From: Pseudoalteromonas luteoviolacea NCIMB 1944
GTDB taxonomy: Bacteria > Pseudomonadota > Gammaproteobacteria > Enterobacterales > Alteromonadaceae
NCBI RefSeq assembly: GCF_001625565.1
Contig: NZ_AUXS01000022.1
Location: 83,207 to 147,206 of the forward strand
Direction of reading: 5' to 3'
Length of the DNA: 64,000 bases
Shown here: one piece after another, positions 56,183 through 64,000 of the stretch
Layout: each line of letters opens with the position of its first letter
How positions within the stretch are numbered: the first letter of the stretch is position 1
Position numbers and translations under genes: made by a program
Notes under the pieces: model-generated
Database searches by the model: none
Seen by the model: only the letters and a program-made list of their open reading frames with translations
Told to the model about the DNA's origin: nothing

Positions 56183-57160
56183 ATGGGGGATACCATTTTA
56201 GCTGTATTACCAAAGTTTATTGGTGATGCGATTAACACCCTACCGGCATTAGAGCTATTGAAAAAACTGTACCCAACACAGCGCATTTGTGTGCTGGTGA
56301 GACCGTTTATGGTTGGTTTGTTTAGTCGTGCAGAACACTATGGTTGTGAGCTTATACTTGATAAACGCTATTGTGAGAAAACACAATACGGTGTTTTCGA
56401 TATGATCCGCGAACTCAAGTCATACAACTTTTCGATGGCTATTTTATTTCGAGGGTCTTTCAGAGACGCACTGCAGATAAAATTGTCAGGTATCAAAACT
56501 ATTGTTGGCTATGCGCAAAATGCCAGAAGCCCACTCTTAAGTCATGCACTAAAACTCAATCAATGTGAGCACTACATTCACCGCTATTGCAAACTTATTA
56601 ATGATCCCCATGGTCAGCCCTTTAAGCAGTTTAATGCTCCAACTCTTCGGCCAAGAGAACTCGAACCTTTTATTTCCAATAAACGTAATATTGCGCTTTA
56701 TTTAGGGGGATCAGTCAAAGGAGCTCGTTTTTACCCACAAGACCTATCGGAAGCGTTATTACAGCGAATAAAATCTCAGCATGACGCTAACCTATACTTA
56801 CTGGGTGCCCAATCAGAGCAAGCTGACATGAACTCACTCAAATGTGATCTTGAACGTAAAGGTGTCACCGTGACCAATCTGGCAGGTAGCATGTCTCTTG
56901 AAGAACTCGTTGATACAATAGGCATGATGGACGTTATGATCTCTATAGATTCCGGCCCTATGCATATCGCTGCAGCGTGTAATATACCTTGCATTGCTAT
57001 TATAGGTCAGGGTACATCACCTTGGTCTATCGTTGCCCCTAAAACTGACTCTTTAATTGCACTGCATCACCGTTCCATGTCTTTTAGTGAGTCTCAAATG
57101 ATCCGAGACGTAAGTCCAGATAAAATTTGTCAGGCGTTGCAAAAAGCGATTAACGCATAA
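56183..57160 (+). CDS. Glycosyltransferase family 9 (heptosyltransferase-like)
   Basis: About 325 residues. The N-terminal ILAVLPKFIGDAINTLPALELLKKLYP and the C-terminal donor-site motif MISIDSGPMHIAAACNIPCIAIIG are typical of WaaF/WaaC-type heptosyltransferases that build lipopolysaccharide core. The start is uncertain: ATG 56183 fits the family N-terminus but lacks a Shine-Dalgarno sequence; GTG 56147 and ATG 56153 are in frame upstream. No other lipopolysaccharide genes are adjacent, so the acceptor is unknown. Confidence 0.75.
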   Translation: MGDTILAVLPKFIGDAINTLPALELLKKLYPTQRICVLVRPFMVGLFSRAEHYGCELILDKRYCEKTQYGVFDMIRELKSYNFSMAILFRGSFRDALQIKLSGIKTIVGYAQNARSPLLSHALKLNQCEHYIHRYCKLINDPHGQPFKQFNAPTLRPRELEPFISNKRNIALYLGGSVKGARFYPQDLSEALLQRIKSQHDANLYLLGAQSEQADMNSLKCDLERKGVTVTNLAGSMSLEELVDTIGMMDVMISIDSGPMHIAAACNIPCIAIIGQGTSPWSIVAPKTDSLIALHHRSMSFSESQMIRDVSPDKICQALQKAINA

Positions 57161-57171
57161 AGCTCAACCTC

Positions 57172-59484
57172 CTAAACGGCTTTATGATGCTGGCCTAGCC
57201 ACTGCGTAAAGTCGTCCGCCTTCAATGGGCGACTCAAATAGTACCCTTGCGCGTAATCACATTTCATTTCTTCTAAAATCTTCAATGACTCAACATCTTC
57301 AACTCCTTCAGCAACAACAGAAAACCCTAGTTGATGTCCCAAGCTAATTGTTGAGCGCACGATACATTGGTCTTGATGGGAACCTGCTAACTTCAATATA
57401 AATACTTTATCTAGTTTTAGTTCGTCAATTGGCAGCATTTTTAGACGCCCCAACGATGTTTGACCAACACCATAGTCATCCAATGATATATGAACACCAA
57501 TTTCCTTAAGTGCGATCAGAGCTGCGATCCCCTTTTCTTCATTTTCAATCATATCGCGCTCAGTCAATTCAATTGTGATCAGGTTTGCTGGCACCGAATA
57601 AGCACTTAACATAGATTGCAAATGCGGAATAAACTCAGCATCGGCAATATCTTGTGCTGACACATTGATGGCTGCTTTCATCGTTAAGCCCTGTGCAGAC
57701 CACATTGATATCTGGGAGATAACTGTACGCAGTACCCACTGAGTTAAGTCGACAATTAATCCCGATTGCTCCGCCAAATCAATGAATAACTCAGGGGAAA
57801 CCCAATCGCCATTGTTTCGCTTCCAACGGATCAAGGACTCAACCTTGTCTACAAGGCCTGTGCGCATATTTAGCTTTGGTTGATAGGTCATAAATAATTG
57901 CCCATCATCTTCTGCAAGTGCCTGCTTTAACTCATCGACAATTTCTAGCCTTTCGAGATATGCCTCATCTTCGCCAGTTTGGTAAAAATAGACATCTTCA
58001 ACGTCATTAGATGCATTGTCGGCTGCAATTAATGCCCTTCGAATACTGTCATCTGCATTATCCGCTTGCTCAGGAATGTTAACTACGCCCACACTGAAAC
58101 GTAAATTAATATCAAAACTGTGCACTGTATAACTGGGGTTCAGCTTATCTAAAAAGTTTTCCACACATTGCGCCATGGTAGAATGTGATTTGGCCTGTAA
58201 GACAGTTAAAAACTCATCACCACCAAGCCTAACGTTAAGTCCTTCAAAGCTTGCTGTAACCTGTTCAATTCGCTCCGCCACAGCCTGTATGCAGCTATCC
58301 CCTATGCGCGGACCAAGCTTATCATTGATATGACGAAGCCCTTTTATATCCAGCACCAATAAGTAATAAACTTGATCTGAAGAAAATAGAGCATCTAGAA
58401 TAGGCATCGCAGAGGTACGATTGTAAAACCCGGTCAATGAGTCATGACTTGCTTGGTAACGGATTTTCTTCTCGCGCGCTTGAATGTCATCTCCCATTTC
58501 ATGAAAGGCATCGACAAGCTGGCAAATTTCTTTCGTCGGCCGAGCCTCATGAATTTGCGCGTGATAGTCGCCCTTGGCAAAGCGCTTTGCCATCACCGTC
58601 AGCTGCTGTAAGGGAGTTGCTAAGTTTCTTGCTAAAAAACCGCTGGTAACAAAACCAAACAACATAGTAATACAAGAAAGAAAAACAATAGTTAGCACTA
58701 ACTGATCAAACTCTTCATACTCAGATCGTAAGTCCGCGCTTAAAATTAAACTGACAGGTACTTTAGTTAGAGCGGGTAGAGCCACTTCCGCATTTACATA
58801 CAGCGGATATTCGCCAAACCAGCGATGTATTTTTTGCTCATGGAGGTGAGTAAATAAATCCCTGTCTTCAGGGATCTGTATTGAACTGGCTTTCATCCGC
58901 TCGCCCTGACTGATAAAGCTCATCTCCATCCCTGTTAGCCCTTTTAGCTGCTCAGCGATGGGTTCATCAACCACAAAACCTACGATTGTAAACGCAATAG
59001 TGCGAGGTGCCTTCACGGGTAAGATAATGGCTTGATACAGCTTTTTGTCTAACACCACAAACGCTGAACGTTCTTCATGTGCCAGCAACTCCTTAACTAA
59101 AGGCCGCATATCTTGAGGTAGCTCTAGTTGGTTCTGGTTAGTAGAAATCAACTTTCCACGCATATCCAACAGCAACATCAGCTCGGCATTTATTCGTTGG
59201 CTATGATTGAACAGCACACTGCTTATGGTCGACGCATCTCTGGTCGCCACAGCCTGCTTAAAACCAAAATCTTGTGTAAGTACAGATGCTGCTGTCACCA
59301 ATAGACGTTCTCTTGCAACCAAGTATTGCTGGTAAACACTTTGTGCCTTTTGAATGTCCTGTTGCACTTGGCGTTCTTTAAATTGACTTGTCGACCACCA
59401 AAATCCAGCAAGACTAGCCACTGCGGTTATCAATACTAGGCCAACACACAGTACAATAATTCTGTTTTTAAAACTTGTGCCCAT
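57172..59484 (-). CDS. Membrane GGDEF-EAL cyclic-di-GMP protein
   Basis: A 770-residue protein. Membrane helix 1 (about 9-29), a periplasmic sensor (about 30-265), membrane helix 2 (about 270-292), HAMP (about 293-345), GGDEF (motif LGGDEF intact, so cyclase activity is possible), then EAL. In EAL the signature reads VESL instead of EAL, keeping the metal-ligand Glu; NVSAQD, ELTERD, LDDYGVG and VAEGVED are also intact, so phosphodiesterase activity is likely. The sensed signal is unknown. It lies 11 bases after the convergent glycosyltransferase stop. Confidence 0.88.
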   Translation of the reverse strand: MGTSFKNRIIVLCVGLVLITAVASLAGFWWSTSQFKERQVQQDIQKAQSVYQQYLVARERLLVTAASVLTQDFGFKQAVATRDASTISSVLFNHSQRINAELMLLLDMRGKLISTNQNQLELPQDMRPLVKELLAHEERSAFVVLDKKLYQAIILPVKAPRTIAFTIVGFVVDEPIAEQLKGLTGMEMSFISQGERMKASSIQIPEDRDLFTHLHEQKIHRWFGEYPLYVNAEVALPALTKVPVSLILSADLRSEYEEFDQLVLTIVFLSCITMLFGFVTSGFLARNLATPLQQLTVMAKRFAKGDYHAQIHEARPTKEICQLVDAFHEMGDDIQAREKKIRYQASHDSLTGFYNRTSAMPILDALFSSDQVYYLLVLDIKGLRHINDKLGPRIGDSCIQAVAERIEQVTASFEGLNVRLGGDEFLTVLQAKSHSTMAQCVENFLDKLNPSYTVHSFDINLRFSVGVVNIPEQADNADDSIRRALIAADNASNDVEDVYFYQTGEDEAYLERLEIVDELKQALAEDDGQLFMTYQPKLNMRTGLVDKVESLIRWKRNNGDWVSPELFIDLAEQSGLIVDLTQWVLRTVISQISMWSAQGLTMKAAINVSAQDIADAEFIPHLQSMLSAYSVPANLITIELTERDMIENEEKGIAALIALKEIGVHISLDDYGVGQTSLGRLKMLPIDELKLDKVFILKLAGSHQDQCIVRSTISLGHQLGFSVVAEGVEDVESLKILEEMKCDYAQGYYLSRPLKADDFTQWLGQHHKAV

Positions 59485-59528
59485 AATGTTCCTTTAATAC
59501 ATCAATGAGTTAACAAATCAGGCATTGA

Positions 59529-59618
59529 ATGGCACGCAAGATGCTGCCGCTTCCTCTTTCGATCCTCATCGACAAACTGTTATGGCTAATCCAATCTAAA
59601 GACCGATTGTTTTGGTAA
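59529..59618 (+). CDS. Possible 29-residue small protein
   Basis: The frame reads MARKMLPLPLSILIDKLLWL and then ends IQSKDRLFW: a basic start, an aliphatic stretch, and Trp at the end. AGG lies 6 bases before the ATG. The composition looks like a small amphipathic or membrane peptide, but a frame of this length is common by chance and there is no second copy in the window. Low confidence. Confidence 0.2.
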   Translation: MARKMLPLPLSILIDKLLWLIQSKDRLFW

Positions 59619-59892
59619 AATATTTCAAAAATACACAACTAAGTGCGTAGCTAACCCTAAGCATACTTATGTTGTTAACCAATAAACCAGCAATTCGTAT
59701 ACCTAAAATATAGTTGAAAGCAATCAAATGATACTTGCCTATTTGACAGGTATAGTCAACATTGCGCTCCCCTCAGCAAAGATATTTGTTTAGAGACGGA
59801 TACAAATGGTGGAGCGAACTTAGCCACACTCGGTTATCTTGTAATCTTAAGTTAAAGTGACTTGGAAGGGAAAATCAAGGAATTCACAAACG

Positions 59893-59932
59893 AATGCCCA
59901 ACAATCATTTAAACCACTGATTGCTAGGCATT
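59893..59932 (-). terminator. Probable terminator of purC
   Basis: On the minus strand AATGCC...CAATCA pairs with TGATTG...GGCATT through two 6-bp stems with a 3-nt internal loop. It lies 14 bases beyond the purC stop; the T-tract is poor. Confidence 0.45.
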
Positions 59933-59945
59933 TTAGCGAGGCTAA

Positions 59946-61046
59946 CTAGTCGATAAGTCCGTATTGCTCAGACAGAATCTCAATGACTTCTGCACGTGGA
60001 TCTTGAGGGATTACCAGCTCTTTGCCAACAATCTTGCTCGCAATCCCAACATAGGTATCCGACACTGACATCATCACCTCTTGCGGAAGCTGATATGACC
60101 TTGCCAATGATTCACGCTCTGGCATACGATCTTTATTTAATAAAACATCGCTGTCCGGTACATTATTAATCAATAGCTGACGGAAACCTTCTTTCGAGTT
60201 CTCAATGATTTTACCATCTCGGTATGCCGGGCCATCCCAGATACGTGACGAATCAGGCGTGCCGACTTCATCGATATAAATAAGACGTGTCGCACCATCT
60301 GCATCTTCAACGTAACCAAACTCAAATTTTGTATCAACAAAAATTTGGTCAAGCTTGTTCAGTTCAGCTGAGATTAAATTAAAGCCATCACTGAGCAATT
60401 GCTCATAACGTGCAACATCTTCTTCTGACCGGAAGTTAAACGCATCCAAATTGTCTGTGATATTACTGCGAGTAATATTTACATCATCCACTTCTGGTAC
60501 ACCATCAACACCTGAAATAATGCCTTTCGTTGAAGGAGTAATTAAAACGTCATCTAATTTCTGGTGCGCCACTAATCCTTCCGGTAATTGAATACCACAA
60601 AACTCGCGAACACCTTTACTGTAATCTCGCCACATGCTGCCAGTGATATATTGACGTGCGATGGCTTCTACACGCACAGTACTCGCTTTGCGAACAATCC
60701 ACACATATGGGTGAGGAATATCAACAATGTGATTACCAGCAAGCCCTGCTTCATCAAATAATTTAAACCAGTGGGCTGCAACACTATTTAAGGCAATACC
60801 TTTTCCTGGTACACCATTTAAACCGTTTTCACCTTGCCAAATACAGTCGAATGCCGAAATACGGTCAGAAATCACCATAATTGCCAGCTCTGTTCCAGCA
60901 GGCACATCATAGCCCTTTTCTTCGATTAATCTGGCACTATCTTGGTCGGTTAACCAATAAACCGAACGTACTTTACCACTATGAACTGCACCTTTAGTGC
61001 GAATTGGTAGATCGTCATTGACGTCTAGAACTTTGTAGCTACTCAT
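59946..61046 (-). CDS. purC: SAICAR synthase, long form
   Basis: A 366-residue enzyme joining aspartate to CAIR in purine synthesis. ATP and substrate motifs are [38 protein letters not shown], and [14 protein letters not shown] followed by [14 protein letters not shown]. It is longer than E. coli PurC (237) but matches the extended form of about 367 residues common in Vibrio and Shewanella. Single gene with a clear promoter upstream. Confidence 0.94.
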   Translation of the reverse strand: MSSYKVLDVNDDLPIRTKGAVHSGKVRSVYWLTDQDSARLIEEKGYDVPAGTELAIMVISDRISAFDCIWQGENGLNGVPGKGIALNSVAAHWFKLFDEAGLAGNHIVDIPHPYVWIVRKASTVRVEAIARQYITGSMWRDYSKGVREFCGIQLPEGLVAHQKLDDVLITPSTKGIISGVDGVPEVDDVNITRSNITDNLDAFNFRSEEDVARYEQLLSDGFNLISAELNKLDQIFVDTKFEFGYVEDADGATRLIYIDEVGTPDSSRIWDGPAYRDGKIIENSKEGFRQLLINNVPDSDVLLNKDRMPERESLARSYQLPQEVMMSVSDTYVGIASKIVGKELVIPQDPRAEVIEILSEQYGLID

Positions 61047-61114
61047 TGTATCTCCATAGAGAACGGCTGCGTCTTGCTAAAGGACGCATAATACAGAGGG
61101 GGTTAGAGGGGTGT

Positions 61115-61143
61115 ATAATAGTCGAGCGCAGCAAAAATCACAA
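61115..61143 (-). promoter_or_regulatory. Promoter of purC
   Basis: On the minus strand the -35 TTGTGA (61138-61143) and -10 TATTAT (61115-61120) are separated by exactly 17 bp, about 70 bases before the ATG. A partial PurR-like sequence (ACGCTCGGTTTGCCTT, 10 of 16 matches to the E. coli consensus by eye) lies just upstream. Confidence 0.65.
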
Positions 61144-61241
61144 TTGTTTACCGCATTCCAAGGCAAACCGAGCGTAACTTAGTTCAGTCCTACAAACTTC
61201 TGGGATACTATGATTGAAACTCGGTACTAAGAGATGTTTAA

Positions 61242-61924
61242 ATGATCCAAATTTCAGATCTCACTTTCAGCTGGCCGGGCCAGTCAAAACCAACCCTTAT
61301 TATTGACAAGCTACATATCGAGAAAGGCGAAAGGCTTTTTTTACATGGTCCTAGTGGTAGTGGAAAATCAACGTTGCTCGGCCTTCTTGCCGGAATTCAA
61401 ACTGCCCAAAAAGGCAGTATTTCCATACTGAATGAAAATTTAGCTAAGCTCAATGACGCCAAAAGAGACAAATTTAGAGCAGATCACATTGGCACTATAT
61501 TTCAAAACTTCAACTTACTGCCTTACCTGAGCCCAGTGGAAAATGTGATGCTCGGCTGTAATTTCTCTCGGCGTAGACAAGCTAATTTGAAAACACAGGG
61601 CACCAGTGCACAGACACAAGCATGTTTATTACTTGAAGAGCTGGGACTCGATACTTCATGTCAAAACCGTACTGTTAGCGAACTCAGTATCGGGCAACAA
61701 CAGCGTGTTGCAGCAGCACGGGCATTTATCGGTCAGCCTGAACTTATCATTGCCGATGAGCCAACTTCTGCACTCGATGCCGACAATAGAGATATTTTTA
61801 TCAATCAACTATTCGAGCAGGCAGAACACTATCAAGCGACTATCATATTTGTCAGCCATGATAAAAGTTTATCGAGCCTATTCGACCGTCAAGTTAGTTT
61901 AAAAGGAATAAATGGAGCGAGTCT

Positions 61925-61928
<4 letters not shown>
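61242..61928 (+). CDS. ABC transporter ATPase (LolD/MacB type)
   Basis: A 228-residue ATPase that works with the FtsX-type permease encoded next. Walker A is GPSGSGKST, the signature is LSIGQQQR (Ile in place of the usual Gly of LSGGQ), and Walker B is LIIADEPTSALDAD. Its stop overlaps the permease start (ATGA). The family moves lipoproteins, peptides or drugs, or drives conformational work, rather than simple import. With the His-rich permease and DUF3299 gene it may serve a metal-linked envelope function. Confidence 0.85.
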
Positions 61929-63259
<1,331 letters not shown>

Positions 63260-63269
63260 GAGGTTTTCT

Positions 63270-63767
63270 ATGAATTCAGTTCGCTTGGCGTCTTGGTTAA
63301 GTTTAGCTGCGATGATGTTTATATCTTTAGCAGCTGCGGCAGCGCCACCTAAAGAGTTATTTTGGGATGACTTAATCCCTGAAGGACATGAACAAATCAG
63401 TAATCAAGAAGCCGCCAGCCATGATGGCGACGATAAAAACTGGGTGCAGCCCAACTTAGACGCGCCTGTAGTAAAATCACTTGATGGGAAAAGTGTTAGT
63501 CTTCCAGGGTTTGTCGTGCCTTTAGAGGGCAATAGTGAGGTCATTACTGAATTTTTATTAGTGCCCTACTTCGGAGCATGTATCCACGTACCTCCTCCGC
63601 CACCAAATCAAATTGTTCATGTAAAGATTAAAAATGGCGTGCCCATTGATAGCTTATATGACGCCATAACGGTAACTGGCACTATTAAAGTAGAAAGTCA
63701 TAAAAGCGAATTAGCACAAACAGGCTATACCATGAAAGCAGTTGGTGTTGCTCCTTTTGAACTTTAA
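63270..63767 (+). CDS. DUF3299 exported protein
   Basis: A 165-residue protein with a signal peptide ending near AAAAA. The conserved segment YFGACIHVPPPPPNQIVHV and the upstream VSLPGFVVPLEGN are DUF3299 landmarks. Proteins of this family occur with an ABC ATPase, an FtsX-type permease and a DUF2796 metal-binding protein in Zur-linked clusters described in Vibrio as Zrg; here the DUF2796 gene is missing and no Zur box was seen. Third gene of the ATPase-permease operon. Biochemical role unknown. Confidence 0.8.
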   Translation: MNSVRLASWLSLAAMMFISLAAAAAPPKELFWDDLIPEGHEQISNQEAASHDGDDKNWVQPNLDAPVVKSLDGKSVSLPGFVVPLEGNSEVITEFLLVPYFGACIHVPPPPPNQIVHVKIKNGVPIDSLYDAITVTGTIKVESHKSELAQTGYTMKAVGVAPFEL

Positions 63768-63776
63768 CTAAATAAT

Positions 63777-63812
63777 GAGGAAGTGCGCACTTCCTCCCCT
63801 CCCATATCTTTT
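63777..63812 (+). terminator. Terminator after the DUF3299 gene
   Basis: GAGGAAGTGC and GCACTTCCTC form a perfect 20-bp palindrome 9 bases after the stop; a T-run (CTTTTTT) follows after a short C/T-rich gap. Confidence 0.65.
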
Positions 63813-63939
63813 TTATCTCACCGGCCACTAAGCACTTTTCCTTTCATGTAAAAGCTGGTTGGACAATACACTGCTCACAACTGGTTAGATAACCGTTAAA
63901 ATGACACCCTAGAGCAACCATTCAACAATCCACCCTCCC

Positions 63940-64000
63940 CGTCATCCCGAACTTGATTCAGGGTTTATGGTGCAAAGTGTTAATGACAATGAGCGAAGCG
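63940..64000. repeat. Dispersed intergenic repeat (partial, cut by window end)
   Basis: The sequence CGTCATCCCGAACTTGATTC followed by AGGG is the opening of a short palindromic element I know as recurring in many bacterial intergenic regions (GTCATCCCG...CGGGA type). CCCGAA pairs with TTC-A-GGG with a bulged A. Only the left part is in the window; the ending GAGCGAAGCG is also typical of its flank. Confidence 0.55.

Larger units (their letters stand above)
59485..59945. other. Intergenic region between the GGDEF-EAL gene and purC
   Basis: About 460 bp. It contains the GGDEF-EAL upstream region, a tiny plus-strand frame at 59529-59618 and a probable purC terminator near 59893-59932. Nothing else is recognised. 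Confidence 0.5.

Noticed and set aside
61141..61180. PurR operator for purC
   Set aside because: Only about 10 of 16 positions match the E. coli PurR consensus; too weak to list as a site on its own.

Overview
The window looks like the chromosome of a marine gammaproteobacterium of the order Alteromonadales, most probably Pseudoalteromonas or a close relative. This rests on gene content and order (pdhR-aceE-aceF-lpd, ytjB divergent from serB, holD-rimI, guaB-guaA divergent from xseA, a gspAB pair), a moderate GC content judged by eye, and many secreted hydrolases. Most of the 64 kb is ordinary core genome. There is no prophage, CRISPR array, integron or intact insertion sequence.

Layout. 1-2.9 kb: tail of an unknown gene, then a sugar-type module (SemiSWEET-like transporter and HAD phosphatase divergent from a DeoR-family regulator) and rluA. 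2.9-9 kb: secreted M20 amidohydrolase, HD-GYP c-di-GMP phosphodiesterase, gspA-gspB of type II secretion, cca. 9-11.2 kb: an AT-rich, almost gene-free tract whose only well supported gene encodes a 46-residue peptide. 11.2-18.7 kb: the pyruvate dehydrogenase operon with pdhR and two PdhR-type operators. 18.7-19 kb: a second 47-residue peptide of the same family, preceded by six perfect copies of an 8-bp repeat. 19-25.8 kb: serB, ytjB, a TatD nuclease, pdxH, argS, prfC. 26-35.5 kb: orphan type II thioesterase, unknown lipoprotein, DUF6151-type protein, efpL, a large multidomain secreted metallopeptidase, and a hybrid histidine kinase. 35.5-42.7 kb: rimI, holD-like gene, tRNA-Trp, guaA, guaB, xseA, an unknown membrane-anchored protein, cysE. 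42.9-50.7 kb: M16 lipoprotein peptidase, a MetJ-controlled methylenetetrahydrofolate reductase-like gene, a secreted metzincin, fbp. 50.7-55.2 kb: a small unknown gene and a ribose/fructose-type ABC importer divergent from a degenerate ROK regulator. 55.2-61 kb: sulfurtransferase, glycosyltransferase 9, GGDEF-EAL protein, purC. 61.2-63.8 kb: ABC ATPase, FtsX-like permease with a histidine-repeat loop, and a DUF3299 protein. The window ends in a dispersed-repeat-like sequence.

The most interesting signal is the pair of tiny genes at 10342-10482 (+) and 18755-18898 (-). Their first 30 residues align without gaps (13 identities, ending in a Val-Ala-Gly / Val-Gly-Gly-Gly motif) and their Cys-containing C-termini are unrelated. 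This is the layout of double-glycine leader peptides, such as RiPP or bacteriocin precursors. Neither has a recognisable modification enzyme or exporter beside it, so maturation, if any, would have to act in trans. The second is preceded, directly before its Shine-Dalgarno sequence, by a perfect octamer array that could vary in length.

Other regulatory signals read directly from sequence are PdhR boxes, a MetJ box array at the reductase-like gene, a decamer direct-repeat array at the DeoR divergon, an inverted repeat at the ABC/ROK divergon, sigma70-like promoters for tRNA-Trp, guaB, purC and peptide 1, and many intrinsic terminators. All functions are inferred from sequence memory and motif reading; no database search was run.
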